A stretch of 64,000 nt of DNA, taken from positions 248,001 through 312,000 of the forward strand of contig NZ_LT627736.1 of the NCBI RefSeq assembly GCF_900102005.1, given 5' to 3'. The notes below the pieces were generated by a model. It was not told the DNA's origin, did not search any database, and saw nothing but the letters and a program-made list of their open reading frames with translations. Shown piece by piece: positions 9,219-18,371 of the stretch. Numbering within the stretch: position 1 is the first letter of the stretch; every line of letters starts with the position of its first letter. This DNA comes from Microbacterium sp. LKL04. GTDB taxonomy: Bacteria > Actinomycetota > Actinomycetes > Actinomycetales > Microbacteriaceae. The position numbers and the translations under genes are program-made.

Positions 9219-9990
9219 CGCACCCCTTCTCGCCGTCACCGGGCTCCGGAAGTCGTTCGGTGACAACGTCGTCCTCGACGGCGTCGACTTCGCCGTCTCG
9301 CCGGGGCAGGTCGTCTGCCTCATCGGACCCAGTGGGTCCGGCAAGACGACGGTCCTCCGCTGCCTCAACGGCCTCGAGGCGCCCGACGCCGGCGTCGTCG
9401 TCTTCTCGGACGGGCAGCGCCACGACTTCGCCGAGCCGGTCAAGGGCAAGGCGGCCAAAGCGCAGCGGGCGGCGCTGCGCGACCGGTCGGCGATGGTGTT
9501 CCAGCAGAACAACCTCTTCCCGCACCTCACGGTGCTCGAGAACGTGATCGAGGGGCCGGTGCACGCCCATGGCGTGGCCAAGGATGCCGCGATCGCCGAG
9601 GCCGAGCGGCTGCTGCAGCGCGTCGGCCTCGCCGAGAAGCGGGACGCGTACCCCCACGAGCTCTCGGGCGGTCAGCAGCAGCGCGTGGGGATCGTCCGCG
9701 CGCTCGCGCTCACTCCCGATCTGCTGCTCTTCGACGAGCCGACGAGCGCGCTCGATCCCGAGCTGGTCGGCGAGGTGCTCCTCGTCCTCAAGGAACTCGC
9801 CGACGAGGGGTGGACGATGGTCATCGTGACGCACGAGCTCCAGTTCGCGCGTCAGGTCGCGGACGAGGTCGTCTTCTTCGACGACGGCGTCATCGTCGAG
9901 CGCGGGCACCCTCGTGACATCTTCACCGCCCCGAAGAACGAGCGGACCCGCCGTTTCCTCGACCGGATCCTGCGGCCTCTCGAGGACTGA
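9205..9990 (+). CDS. polar amino acid ABC transporter, ATP-binding subunit
   Basis: This 261-residue ABC ATPase energises the amino acid importer. Walker A is GPSGSGKTT, the Q-loop lies in [13 protein letters not shown], the signature is [11 protein letters not shown], and Walker B is [14 protein letters not shown], with the switch His in IVTHELQFA. Start GTG 9205 has GGAGG upstream and lies inside the permease 3' end, implying coupling. The stop is 3 bp from the convergent acylphosphatase stop. Confidence 0.95.
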   Translation: MSHTDAPLLAVTGLRKSFGDNVVLDGVDFAVSPGQVVCLIGPSGSGKTTVLRCLNGLEAPDAGVVVFSDGQRHDFAEPVKGKAAKAQRAALRDRSAMVFQQNNLFPHLTVLENVIEGPVHAHGVAKDAAIAEAERLLQRVGLAEKRDAYPHELSGGQQQRVGIVRALALTPDLLLFDEPTSALDPELVGEVLLVLKELADEGWTMVIVTHELQFARQVADEVVFFDDGVIVERGHPRDIFTAPKNERTRRFLDRILRPLED

Positions 9991-9993
9991 CTC

Positions 9994-10272
9994 TCAGGCG
10001 TCCCGGCGGATCTCGAACCCGTCCTCGTCCGTCACCGGCGTCAGCTCGGTCATCGCGACATCGTCGACGACCCCGCCGCGCGGTCCGATCGCAGCCCAGT
10101 CCGCCACGGACTCGACCGCGGCGGCACCCCCCTGCACTTCGGCCTCGACGGAGCCGCCCGCGAGATTCCGGACCCAGCCCGTCGCGCCGGCGCCGCGCGC
10201 GACGTGCTGCATCGAGTAGCGGAACCCGACACCTTGCACGACGCCGCGGACGACCAAGCGGATGCGGCGCAT
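9994..10272 (-). CDS. acyP: acylphosphatase
   Basis: This 92-residue enzyme hydrolyses carboxyl-phosphate bonds such as acetyl phosphate. Catalytic Arg18 lies in VQGVGFRYSM and Asn36 in GWVRNLAGG, both in the invariant spacing of the family, and GSVEAEVQG follows. Length is the family norm. The start codon overlaps the quinone oxidoreductase stop as ATGA, so expression is coupled to that gene. A metabolic link between the two is not obvious. Confidence 0.95.
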   Translation of the reverse strand: MRRIRLVVRGVVQGVGFRYSMQHVARGAGATGWVRNLAGGSVEAEVQGGAAAVESVADWAAIGPRGGVVDDVAMTELTPVTDEDGFEIRRDA

Positions 10273-11303
10273 CACGCGTCCGCCACCGTGAGGACGACTT
10301 TGCCGCGCACGTGGCCGCGTTCGACCTCGCGATGCGCGGCAGCGGCGTCGGCGAGGTCGAAGACGCGGTCGACGAACACCTGGATCGACCGTGAGTCCAG
10401 CAGGCGCCCGAGCGTCGCCAGCACCGCTCCGTCGGGCACCACCTTGTAGGTCGTCGCGCGTACGCCCGCGGCAGCCGCGGCATCCGCGTATCCGGGCCAC
10501 GCGCCCGTGGGCACCATGACGTAGAGGCCACCGGGCCGCAGGACTCCGAGAGAGCGCGTGCCGGTGTCGTCGTGGACGTTGCCGACGAGGTCGATCACGA
10601 CGTCCACCTCTCCGACGACGTCTTCGAAGCGCGTGGTCGAGTAGTCCACGACGACGGATGCCCCCAGCTCCCGGAGCCAGCCGAGGTTGGCCGCCGATCC
10701 GGTCGCGGTGACGTGCGCGCCGAAGTAGGCGGCGAGCTGGACGGCGAAGTGTCCGACGCCGCCGGATCCGGCATGGATGAGCACGCGCTGCCCCTCGTGA
10801 GCGTGAGCCGTCTCGACGACGAGACCCCACGCGGTAAGCGCGGCAAGAGGCACCCCGGCGGCTTCGACGTGCGACAGTGCCGCGGGCTTGCGTGCGACGG
10901 AGAGGCTGGGGACCACGACGTACTCGGCGTACGTGCCGCCCGAGCGGGGGAACGGCACCATGCCGAAGACCTGCTCGCCCGGCTGCAGAGGGTGCGCCTC
11001 GTACGGGCTCTTGACAACCACGCCGCTGAAATCGAACCCGAGCGTGGAGGGGTACTCGGGGATCTGCCCCGTCACGCCTCGGCCGGATCGGGTCTTCGCG
11101 TCGATGGGGTTCGCCCCGGCGGCCACGACGCGCACCAAGAGTTCGCTCATCGCGGGCTCGGGCACCGGGACCTGAGCCTCGCGCAGGACGTCCGCGTCGC
11201 CGGGTGCGTCGTAGACGACGGCACGCATGGCCGGGGGAGGGGCGGTCACCTCGACGACCTCGCTCGTGGTGGGGGCTGCGGATCGCAGCGGCCGGAATCG
11301 CAT
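10272..11303 (-). CDS. zinc-free NADPH:quinone oxidoreductase / medium-chain dehydrogenase
   Basis: This 343-residue MDR-superfamily reductase (quinone oxidoreductase type) transfers a hydride from NADPH to quinones or enones. The Rossmann motif is HAGSGGVGHFAVQLA, the N-terminal domain has GANPIDAKTRSG, and the structural-zinc cysteines are absent. ATG 11303 is supported by AGAAGGAG with 7-nt spacing. An internal Met (MRAVVYDAPG) would be the shorter family-like start but has no ribosome binding site, so the protein probably carries a 25-residue extension. The acylphosphatase gene overlaps its stop. Confidence 0.9.
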   Translation of the reverse strand: MRFRPLRSAAPTTSEVVEVTAPPPAMRAVVYDAPGDADVLREAQVPVPEPAMSELLVRVVAAGANPIDAKTRSGRGVTGQIPEYPSTLGFDFSGVVVKSPYEAHPLQPGEQVFGMVPFPRSGGTYAEYVVVPSLSVARKPAALSHVEAAGVPLAALTAWGLVVETAHAHEGQRVLIHAGSGGVGHFAVQLAAYFGAHVTATGSAANLGWLRELGASVVVDYSTTRFEDVVGEVDVVIDLVGNVHDDTGTRSLGVLRPGGLYVMVPTGAWPGYADAAAAAGVRATTYKVVPDGAVLATLGRLLDSRSIQVFVDRVFDLADAAAAHREVERGHVRGKVVLTVADA

Positions 11304-11449
11304 CGGCTGCTCCTTCTCACCAGTGCTCGACGGCGGGCGCTGGAGGTGCTCGGTGGATGACCAGTCAACCGCGAGATTGTCTCGGCGGTGTTACGTCGGC
11401 ATCACCGGGTCGAGAAGCCGCCTGAGCAGGGGACCGATCGGGCGGCGGC

Positions 11450-11935
11450 CTACGTGGTGGGGCCGCCGTCGGGCCGCGATCCGGCGACGAGGGCGTGCAG
11501 GAGATGCGCGAGATTCTCGATGTCCTCGACGCGCCAGTCGCTGAGGGCTTGGAGCAGGGCGCCCTCCTGCGGCCCGCGAGCAGCCGCGAGCCGGGCTCGG
11601 CCGTGATCGGTCGCGGTCAGCAGGCTCGACCGGCCGTCGGTCGGATCGGGCGTGCGTTCGATGAGCTCCAGATCGGTCAGTTCGCGCACGGTGCGGCTCA
11701 GCTGGCCCTTGTCGAGGATGAGCATCTCGGCGAGGGCCGACTGCGTGATCGGCTCATGGCGGGCGATCGTCGTGAAGACCTTGTAGGCGCCGGGCAGCAT
11801 GCCGGGACTGACGCTGTTGGCGTTCTCCATGATCCGCCGGCGGAACAGCGCGATCAGATCGCTGAACTCGCCCTCGAGGGCGCGCACCGCCAGGGTGCGC
11901 GCCTCTCGATCCGACTGCGTGGACATCGTTTCCAT
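11450..11935 (-). CDS. MarR-family transcriptional regulator
   Basis: This 161-residue winged-helix regulator has the MarR core ITQSALAEMLILDKGQLSRTVRELTDLELIERTPDPTDGR split across the recognition helix and wing (the DxR wing motif is DPTDGR). The gene starts 1 nt after the stop of the MFS pump gene and so is its operon partner. It probably represses the shared promoter, where three TTGA-N6-TCAA palindromes sit. A second in-frame ATG lies 9 nt downstream at 11926. The ligand is unknown, perhaps a substrate of the pump. Confidence 0.9.
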   Translation of the reverse strand: METMSTQSDREARTLAVRALEGEFSDLIALFRRRIMENANSVSPGMLPGAYKVFTTIARHEPITQSALAEMLILDKGQLSRTVRELTDLELIERTPDPTDGRSSLLTATDHGRARLAAARGPQEGALLQALSDWRVEDIENLAHLLHALVAGSRPDGGPTT

Positions 11936-11936
11936 G

Positions 11937-13628
11937 TTATCGGCGGGTCGTCGCCTCGGCCTCGGCATCGGCCTCGGCCGCGGCATCGGACTCGACGTTC
12001 GGGACGGGCACGGTGCCGGTTGCCGTGATGCTGTCCATGCCGGCGGGGACCGACACGGTCGCGAGGTCCGCTTCCGAGGCGTTGCGGCGCTCGGAGGTGG
12101 TCATCGTGCTGAGCGACCGGTTCGGCAGGAAGACCACCGCGAGGATGCTCAGGATGCCGAAGGGCACGGCGATGAGGAATGCGGAGGAGATGCCCTGCGC
12201 GTAGATGTCCTCGACGATGACCCGCAGCTGCTGCGGCATCTCCGAGACGCGGGGGAGCGTGCCCGAGCTGAGCTGCTCACCCCACGCGGCGCCGGACGGG
12301 CCGAGCGCGGTGAGGGTCTCGATGAGGCGGTCGTGCGCGCCGGTGAACAGGTCTGCGACACGGGAGGCGAGGGCGGCGCCCATGAGGGAGACGCCGATCG
12401 TGCCGCCCAGGCTGCGGAAGAACGTGACGCCCGAACTGGCGACACCGATCTCGCTCGGCTTGGCGCTGTTCTGGACGGCCAGGACGAGGTTCTGCATCGT
12501 CATACCGACACCCGCGCCGAGCAGGAACATGTAGACCGACACGAGGAAGAAGTCGGTGTCGTAGTGGATGGTCGACAGGAGGGCCGCGCCCGCGGTCAGC
12601 AGGATGCTGCCGACGACGAGGTACGGCTTCCAGTGCCCGTAGCGCGTGATGAGCGCACCGACGCCGACGGAGGACAGCAGGAGCCCCGCGATCATCGGGA
12701 TCGTCATGAGGCCGGCTTCGGTCGGCGTCGCGCCGCGCGCCATCTGCATGTACTGGCCGAGGAAGACCGATGCGCCGAACATCGCGATGCCGGTCGCGAT
12801 CGAGGCGACGACCGACAGGGTGAAGGTGCGGTCGCGGAACAGCGTCAGCGGGACCAGCGGCTCGGAGGTGCGGAGCTCGACGATGACGAACAGGATCGCG
12901 GATAGGACTGCGCCGCCGACCATGAGGACCGTCTCCGTGCTCCACCAGTCGTAGTCGCGACCGGCGCTGGTGACCCAGATGAGCAGGAGCGAGACGGCCG
13001 TCGACAGCAGGACGATGCCGATGTAGTCGATCTTCGCCCGGCGGGTGGAGGGAGCGGATGCGGGGATGGTGCGCTGCACCATGATGAGCGCCGCGACGGC
13101 GATCGGAAGCGAGACGAAGAAGTTCCAGCGCCAGCCGAAGCCGTCGGTGATCACGCCGCCGAGAAGGGGTCCACCGACGGTGGCGACGGCCATGACGGCG
13201 CCGAAGAGGCCCATGTAACGACCGCGCTCGCGGGGGCTGATGATGTCGGCCATCAGCACCTGGCTGAGGGCGGCGAGGCCGCCGGCGCCGATGCCCTGCG
13301 CGGCGCGGAAGGCGATGAGCGTGCCGGGGTCCTGTGCGAAGCCGGCGGCGGCGGTCGCGAGGACGAAGATCACGAGGGCGATCTGGTAGAGCGTCTTGCG
13401 GCCCATGAGGTCGGCGAGCTTGCCCCAGATCGGTGTCGAGATGGCGGTGGTGAGCAGGGTGGCGGTGACGACCCAGGTATAGGCGCTCTGGTCGCCGTTC
13501 AGGTCGTGGATGATCACGGGCAGCGAGGTCGACACGACGGTCGAGGCGATCATCGAGACGAACATGCCGAGAAGGAGGCCCGACAGCGGGGCGAGCACCC
13601 GACGCCGGGTCGGTGTGGTGGTGGTCAT
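11937..13628 (-). CDS. DHA2-family MFS multidrug efflux transporter
   Basis: This 563-residue, about 14-helix transporter belongs to the EmrB/QacA (DHA2) group of proton-driven drug exporters. The typical motifs are TWVVTATLLTTAISTPIWGKL, with motif A GKLADLMGRKTLY, and motif C GGPLLGGVITDGFGWRWNFF split over helix 5. The C-terminus is a soluble Ala/Glu-rich tail. I chose ATG 13628 because CTGGAGCTG precedes it and it opens the conserved N-terminus; the longer frame would start inside the promoter. Regulation is probably by the downstream MarR. Confidence 0.92.
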   Translation of the reverse strand: MTTTTPTRRRVLAPLSGLLLGMFVSMIASTVVSTSLPVIIHDLNGDQSAYTWVVTATLLTTAISTPIWGKLADLMGRKTLYQIALVIFVLATAAAGFAQDPGTLIAFRAAQGIGAGGLAALSQVLMADIISPRERGRYMGLFGAVMAVATVGGPLLGGVITDGFGWRWNFFVSLPIAVAALIMVQRTIPASAPSTRRAKIDYIGIVLLSTAVSLLLIWVTSAGRDYDWWSTETVLMVGGAVLSAILFVIVELRTSEPLVPLTLFRDRTFTLSVVASIATGIAMFGASVFLGQYMQMARGATPTEAGLMTIPMIAGLLLSSVGVGALITRYGHWKPYLVVGSILLTAGAALLSTIHYDTDFFLVSVYMFLLGAGVGMTMQNLVLAVQNSAKPSEIGVASSGVTFFRSLGGTIGVSLMGAALASRVADLFTGAHDRLIETLTALGPSGAAWGEQLSSGTLPRVSEMPQQLRVIVEDIYAQGISSAFLIAVPFGILSILAVVFLPNRSLSTMTTSERRNASEADLATVSVPAGMDSITATGTVPVPNVESDAAAEADAEAEATTRR

Positions 13629-13644
13629 GTACAGCTCCAGATGG

Positions 13645-13703
13645 TTGACACAGGTCAAAGTTTGAGAGAAGTCAACTTTATGTCGTTGCTTGATCTCTGT
13701 CAA
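13645..13703. promoter_or_regulatory. triple TTGA-N6-TCAA operator of the MFS-marR operon
   Basis: Three palindromes of identical form TTGA-N6-TCAA lie at 13645-13658, 13662-13675 and 13690-13703. The first covers the early transcribed region, the second touches the -10 and the third covers the -35. Such arrays are typical binding sites of dimeric MarR proteins, and the operon encodes one. The link to this regulator is inference. Confidence 0.75.
13675..13703 (-). promoter_or_regulatory. promoter of the MFS-marR operon
   Basis: On the minus strand a perfect -35 TTGACA (13703-13698), a 17-bp spacer and a -10 TAAAGT (13680-13675) form the best housekeeping promoter seen in the window, 47 bp upstream of the MFS start codon. 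Confidence 0.85.
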
Positions 13704-13762
13704 CTATCGAGGGTGAGTGGGCGCGCCGACGGGACCGGGGACCCGGTCAGGCGCGGGGCTGA

Positions 13763-14440
13763 TCAGTCCGCGAGGGCGAGGGCGCGGAAGATGTCGCGCT
13801 CTCGGAGCTGCTCGCGACGGCTGACCGGCGCGGCCTGCTCGCGGCGCGGGGGAGTGTTGCCCGTCGTGCGGTGGTAGAGCTCGTCGATGAGAGCGGTCGC
13901 GAGACGCACGAGCGACCCGATCTCGGCCTCGTCGCGGTCGATCCACGCGCAACGCGGCTCGTCCCGCAGCGGGACGAAGTCCTGGTGCTCCTCCCACACG
14001 ACCAGCGTGCGCTCGGCGCCGAGGACGTGCTGCTGCCACCACACCTGGCGGAGGTATGTGCGGGGGATGGATTTCCAGGTCTTGTTGGTCGTCTTGATCT
14101 CGGCCAGGACGACGCGGCCCGCGGCATCCGTCATGATCCCGTCGGGAGTCGCGAGGTGGCGCTTCTCGACCTCGGCGTGGAACAGGGCCGACGAGGGGAG
14201 GATGCCGTGGGTCGCCGCGACCCATGCGGCGATCTCCGGCTCGCGGCGGCGACCGTGGTCCGTGTACGCGTTGCCGCTGAAGCCGGAGCCGTTGAGCTTG
14301 GCCTCGGCGGCGCGGGCGATCGCGCGCTCGCTGGTCAGGGCGGCGACGTCGGTGGCGGTGATCCCGCGGGAGCGAGCCCGCATCCAGGCGACCCGATCGC
14401 GGGAATCCGCGACGATCCGGGCAGCGAGTTCGGGAGTCAC
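13763..14440 (-). CDS. YqaJ-type (lambda exonuclease-like) nuclease
   Basis: This 225-residue protein has the YqaJ viral recombinase fold of PD-(D/E)XK nucleases. The opening helix-rich segment SRGITATDVAALTSERA and the Arg-rich RRREPEIAAW precede the catalytic core: Asp in TPDGIMTD, then AEIKTTNKTW (E-x-K), then a YLRQVWWQQHVLGAE segment. Phage YqaJ or RecE-like proteins degrade one strand to aid recombination. No RecT partner or phage gene is nearby, so this copy is a stand-alone chromosomal gene. GTG 14440 is probably leaderless (TAGGAT 6 nt upstream). Confidence 0.85.
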   Translation of the reverse strand: MTPELAARIVADSRDRVAWMRARSRGITATDVAALTSERAIARAAEAKLNGSGFSGNAYTDHGRRREPEIAAWVAATHGILPSSALFHAEVEKRHLATPDGIMTDAAGRVVLAEIKTTNKTWKSIPRTYLRQVWWQQHVLGAERTLVVWEEHQDFVPLRDEPRCAWIDRDEAEIGSLVRLATALIDELYHRTTGNTPPRREQAAPVSRREQLRERDIFRALALAD

Positions 14441-14503
14441 CCGTCGATCCTAAGTCGCCCCTCCCGCACGACGGACCCGACCCGCCGCGCGGGCGTCGCG
14501 CCG

Positions 14504-15682
14504 TCAGACGGTCGCGACACCGGCGGCGAGCACGTCCCGCGAGAGCGCATGTTCGACGGCGAGGATGCTGGCGCCCAGCACGCCGGCCTCGGCGCCCGTC
14601 GCCGACTGCACGATGGACAGATGCGCCGTGGCCAGCGGGGCGGAGCGGGCGTAGACCACCTCGCGGACACCGGCGATCAGGTGCTCGCCGACACGGGCCA
14701 TCGATCCGCCGATGGCGATGACCGACGGATTCACGAGGCTGACGCACGTCGTGAGCACCTCGCCGATGTCGCGCCCGGCCTGGCGCACGGCCTGGATGGC
14801 GTCGACGTTGCCGTGCTTGACGAGGTCGACCACGTCGCCCACGGTGTGGGCCTCGACCCCGATCGCGCGGAGACTTCGAGCAATCGCGGGACCCGAGGCG
14901 AGCGCCTCGAGGCAGCCGCGATTGCCGCACGTGCACGGCACATCCCCGCCGCGCGCGATGTGAACGTGTCCGATGTCGCCGGCGACGCCCTGCGCGCCGC
15001 GCTGCAGGTGTCCGTCAGAGATGAGACCCGCTCCGATGCCGGTCGCGATCTTGACGAAGAGGAGGTTGTCGACCGACGGCCAGGCCGTCGCGCGCTCGCC
15101 GAGGGCCATCGTGTTCACGTCGTTGTCGACCAGGACCGGTACAGCGATGTGCGCCTGCAGCCAGCCGGGGATGTCGAACCCGTCCCACCCCGGCATGATC
15201 GGCGGGGTCGACGGCTTGCCGCTGGAGTGCTCGACGGGTCCCGGGACGCCGATGCCGATCGCGGCGACGGCGGTGCCGTCTCGATCGACCTGGGCGAGCA
15301 GCCTGCGCGCCGCGTCGAGGAGCCAGGAGAGGACGGCATCCGGTCCGTCGGCGATGTCGATCCGCTCCGAGAACTCCGCGAGGATCGTCCCGGCCAGGTC
15401 GGCGATCGCCACCGTCGCGTGCGAGGCGCCGAGGTCGGCAGCGACGACGACCTTCGCGCCGGGATTGAGCGCGAACTGGGACGGTGGACGTCCGCCGGTC
15501 GACACCTTGTCGGCGACTGCGGTGACCAGCCCCATCCGCATCAATTCGTCGACCCGCGCAGCGATCGTCGAGCGCGCGAGCCCCGTCGACTTGGCGAGCT
15601 CGGCGCGGGTGCGTGGCACTCCGTCGCGCAGCAGCTGGAAGAGCTCGCTGACGCCGCTGGCGAGGGAGGGGGAGTCTGTCAT
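14504..15682 (-). CDS. ROK-family transcriptional regulator
   Basis: This 392-residue protein joins an N-terminal winged helix (RAELAKSTGLARSTIAARVDE) to a ROK sugar-kinase-like domain. The kinase part has VVAADLGASHATVAI, GIGVPGPVE and the zinc motif CTCGNRGCLEAL. Regulators of this class sense sugars and control nearby uptake genes. It lies 103 bp after the permease gene of a ribose-type importer on the same strand, separated by a hairpin. It is the natural candidate to bind the repeated TGTTATGTTCA motif in the divergent promoter region. Confidence 0.92.
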   Translation of the reverse strand: MTDSPSLASGVSELFQLLRDGVPRTRAELAKSTGLARSTIAARVDELMRMGLVTAVADKVSTGGRPPSQFALNPGAKVVVAADLGASHATVAIADLAGTILAEFSERIDIADGPDAVLSWLLDAARRLLAQVDRDGTAVAAIGIGVPGPVEHSSGKPSTPPIMPGWDGFDIPGWLQAHIAVPVLVDNDVNTMALGERATAWPSVDNLLFVKIATGIGAGLISDGHLQRGAQGVAGDIGHVHIARGGDVPCTCGNRGCLEALASGPAIARSLRAIGVEAHTVGDVVDLVKHGNVDAIQAVRQAGRDIGEVLTTCVSLVNPSVIAIGGSMARVGEHLIAGVREVVYARSAPLATAHLSIVQSATGAEAGVLGASILAVEHALSRDVLAAGVATV

Positions 15683-15748
15683 CGGGTCACTTCTTCCAGG
15701 TCCTGCTGCCGGCGGGCTCCGGCTGTCGTCAATTGTCTCCCCGGTGAT

Positions 15749-15776
15749 CCTGGGCGCCGTGCATGTGACGCCCAGG
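15749..15776 (-). terminator. hairpin after the sugar permease gene
   Basis: CCTGGGCG and CGCCCAGG arms (8 bp) enclose a 12-nt loop, 10 nt after the permease stop in the sense of minus-strand transcription. Confidence 0.5.
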
Positions 15777-15785
15777 GTCGACGGC

Positions 15786-16850
15786 TCAGGACGAGCGCCC
15801 GGCGGGGCGTGCGAAGCGCTGCTGCAGGAGCACCGCGACGACGATGATGACGCCCTTGGCGACGGCCTGGACCGACGACGTGAGGTTGTTCTGGATGAAG
15901 ACGTTGGTCAGGGTCTGGAAGATCAGGACACCCAGCACGGTGCCCGTGATCGTGCCGCGGCCGCCGATCAGAAGGGTTCCGCCGACGACGACTGCGGCGA
16001 TGGCGTCCAGTTCGTAGAGCTGACCGTTGACCGACGTGCCCGCCGTCGTGCGGCCGAGGATCATCACACCGGCGATGCCGGCGCAGAGGCCGGAGAGCGC
16101 GTAGAGGTACAGGACGTGGCGCTTGACGTTGATGCCGGCCAGGCGCGCCGCCTCGCGATTGCCGCCGATCGCGACCGTGCGCCGCCCGAACGTCGTCCGG
16201 TTCAACAGGACCCAGCCGAGGACGGCGACCACGAGGAAGATCCAGATCAGCATGTCGACGCCGAGGATGTCCAGGTTCATGAAGGTGATGAACTCCCGCT
16301 GCCCGCCGACTTGCAGCGTGCGGCGGTCGGCGAGAATCTCGGCGAGGCCGCGAGCACCGACCAGCATGGCGAGGGTCGCCATGAAGGCGACCACGTTGCC
16401 GTAGGCGATGACGATGCCGTTGAGCAGTCCCGCGAACATGCCGACCGCCAGGGCGACGACGACCATCACGATCCAGTGCGTCTGATCGGCGAGGTCCTGC
16501 ACCGCGGCGAGTGCCCCCACCACCGAGGCGAGGCCGAGGACCGAGCCGACCGACAGGTCGATCCCGCCCGCGATGATGACGAGCGTCATTCCGATGCTGA
16601 TCACCCCGACGATCGACGCCTGACGGAGGATCACCATGACGTTCGACAGGCCGAGGAAGGTGTCCGGCGCCGTCGCCGCCCCCACGATCACGAGGACGAG
16701 CAGGGCCAGGACCAGTCCGAGGTTCCGCCCGACGGAGCCGGAGAGGATGCGGCGCCACATCGGGGCGTCCGATGTGGTGACGGCGGACGTCGTCGTGGGC
16801 TCTGTCGGGGTGAGGGGAGTGTCCGCCCCCGCGGTGGTCTGCTCGCTCAC
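15786..16850 (-). CDS. ribose-type sugar ABC transporter, permease
   Basis: This 354-residue membrane protein belongs to the BPD_transp_2 (RbsC-like) family, with 8-10 helices. Characteristic segments are GIDLSVGSVLGLASVVGAL, the GNREAARLAGINV loop and the C-terminal GGTLLIGGRGTITGTVLG. A Thr/Ala/Pro-rich cytoplasmic N-terminus of about 30 residues precedes the first helix. GTG 16850 follows AAAGGA and overlaps the ATPase stop as GTGA. With the ATPase and the divergently encoded binding protein it makes a complete importer. Confidence 0.93.
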   Translation of the reverse strand: MSEQTTAGADTPLTPTEPTTTSAVTTSDAPMWRRILSGSVGRNLGLVLALLVLVIVGAATAPDTFLGLSNVMVILRQASIVGVISIGMTLVIIAGGIDLSVGSVLGLASVVGALAAVQDLADQTHWIVMVVVALAVGMFAGLLNGIVIAYGNVVAFMATLAMLVGARGLAEILADRRTLQVGGQREFITFMNLDILGVDMLIWIFLVVAVLGWVLLNRTTFGRRTVAIGGNREAARLAGINVKRHVLYLYALSGLCAGIAGVMILGRTTAGTSVNGQLYELDAIAAVVVGGTLLIGGRGTITGTVLGVLIFQTLTNVFIQNNLTSSVQAVAKGVIIVVAVLLQQRFARPAGRSS

Positions 16851-18367
16851 GCGGCGGTTCCTTTCATGACGAGGTCGAGCACACCGTGCTCGTCGATCTG
16901 GGTGGACGGGATGGTGGAGAGGATGCGGCCCTCCGCGACGACCAGCACGGTGTCGGACAGACCGATCACCTCCTCGATCTCGCTCGAGACGATCACGACG
17001 GCGTTGCCCTCGGCGGCGACCCGTCGAATGAGCGCATAGATCTCCGCGCGGGCACCGACGTCGACCCCGCGTGTGGGTTCGTCGAGCAAGAGGACCCGGG
17101 TCCCGTGCACGAGCCATCGGGCGAGCAGGATCTTCTGCTGGTTGCCGCCGGACAGCGTCCGCGCCGGGCGATCGGGGTCTGCGGGTCGCAGCTCCAAGGC
17201 GTCGATCTGCTGCCGGGCAGCGGTCCGCTCCGCGCGGAAGTCCAAGAACCCTGCGCGGGCGAATCGTGGGATGGAGGGGAGGCTCACGTTCATCGCGATC
17301 GGCTCGTCGAGGACGAGCCCCTGGCTCTTGCGTTCCTCGGGTGAGAGCCCGACGCCCGCGGCGACCGCGTCCACGACCGAGCCCCGCCGCAGTCGGCGGC
17401 CGGCCACCGACACTGTGCCGGTTGTCGCGCGACGAGCGCCGTAGACGGTTTCGAGGATCTCGGAGCGTCCCGACCCGACGAGCCCCGCGAGGCCCACCAC
17501 CTCACCGGCGCGCACCTGGAAGGACACGTCCTCGAATACGCCGCGCAACGAGAGGTCGGCCACATCGAGGACGACGGGGGCGTCGGTGGGGAGGGGGGCG
17601 TGCGCAGGAAACACGTTCGCGACCTCGCGTCCGGTCATCAAGCGAATGAGCTCGGGCGTCGGGGTGTCGGCCACGGGTAGGCCCGTCGCGGTGGTCCTGC
17701 CGTCCTTGAGGACGGTGATGCGGTCGCCGATCTGGCGGATCTCCTCGAGTCGGTGGGTGATGTAGACGACGGCGATCCCGGCGGCGGTCAGTTCCCGGAC
17801 GACGCCGAACAGGTTCTGTACCTCGTGCGTGTCGAGGACGGCCGACGGCTCGTCCATGATGATGAGCTTCACGTCGTGGGAGAGTGCGCGGGCCATCGCG
17901 ACGATCTGTTTGTTGGCGGCGCTCAGCTGGCTCACTTCGACGTGGGGGGAGAGACCCCCGTGTCCCAGCCTGCGGAGGAGCTCGCGGGTCCTCGCGGCGG
18001 CTTCACCGCGTCGGGTGAACCCGGCGCGCGACAGCTCGTGACCGAGGAAGATGTTCTCCGCGATGGTCAGGCCGTCGACGACGTCGAGCTCCTGATACAT
18101 CGTCGCGATGCCCAGGGCGAGCCCGGCATCCGGGTCCGGGATCTCGACGACCTCGCCTGCCCACCGGATCTCGCCTTCGTCCGGCCGATGGACGCCCGCG
18201 AGGGTCTTGATGAGCGTCGACTTGCCCGCCCCATTCTGGCCGAGGATGCAGTGGACCTCGCCGGCGCGGACCTCGAGGTCGACGCCGCGGAGCGCACGAA
18301 CGCCGGAGAAGGCTTTCGTCACCCCCCGGACGGCGAGTAATGACGATGCATGGTCGACTTTGATCAC
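16847..18367 (-). CDS. ribose-type sugar ABC transporter, tandem ATPase
   Basis: This 506-residue protein carries two ABC domains, as in RbsA/MglA. The first has Walker A GQNGAGKST and IIMDEPSAVLD. The second has a degenerate P-loop region (GLVGSGRSEILE) but a good signature LSGGNQQKILLAR and LLLDEPTRGVD. This asymmetry is normal for the family. The GTG start is probably leaderless, with TATGTT 6 nt upstream. The unit reads ATPase then permease, with the binding protein transcribed divergently. Confidence 0.94.
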   Translation of the reverse strand: MIKVDHASSLLAVRGVTKAFSGVRALRGVDLEVRAGEVHCILGQNGAGKSTLIKTLAGVHRPDEGEIRWAGEVVEIPDPDAGLALGIATMYQELDVVDGLTIAENIFLGHELSRAGFTRRGEAAARTRELLRRLGHGGLSPHVEVSQLSAANKQIVAMARALSHDVKLIIMDEPSAVLDTHEVQNLFGVVRELTAAGIAVVYITHRLEEIRQIGDRITVLKDGRTTATGLPVADTPTPELIRLMTGREVANVFPAHAPLPTDAPVVLDVADLSLRGVFEDVSFQVRAGEVVGLAGLVGSGRSEILETVYGARRATTGTVSVAGRRLRRGSVVDAVAAGVGLSPEERKSQGLVLDEPIAMNVSLPSIPRFARAGFLDFRAERTAARQQIDALELRPADPDRPARTLSGGNQQKILLARWLVHGTRVLLLDEPTRGVDVGARAEIYALIRRVAAEGNAVVIVSSEIEEVIGLSDTVLVVAEGRILSTIPSTQIDEHGVLDLVMKGTAA

Positions 18368-18371
18368 GCGG

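Noticed and set aside
13763..14440. Prophage or conjugative element around the YqaJ gene
   Set aside because: No integrase, RecT, capsid, terminase or att-like repeat was seen nearby.
13871..17039. Long plus-strand frames of 658 and 688 codons opposite the ROK regulator and sugar permease
   Set aside because: These are high-GC shadow frames with Arg/Asp/His-rich sequence and no ribosome binding site; the minus-strand genes are clear family members.
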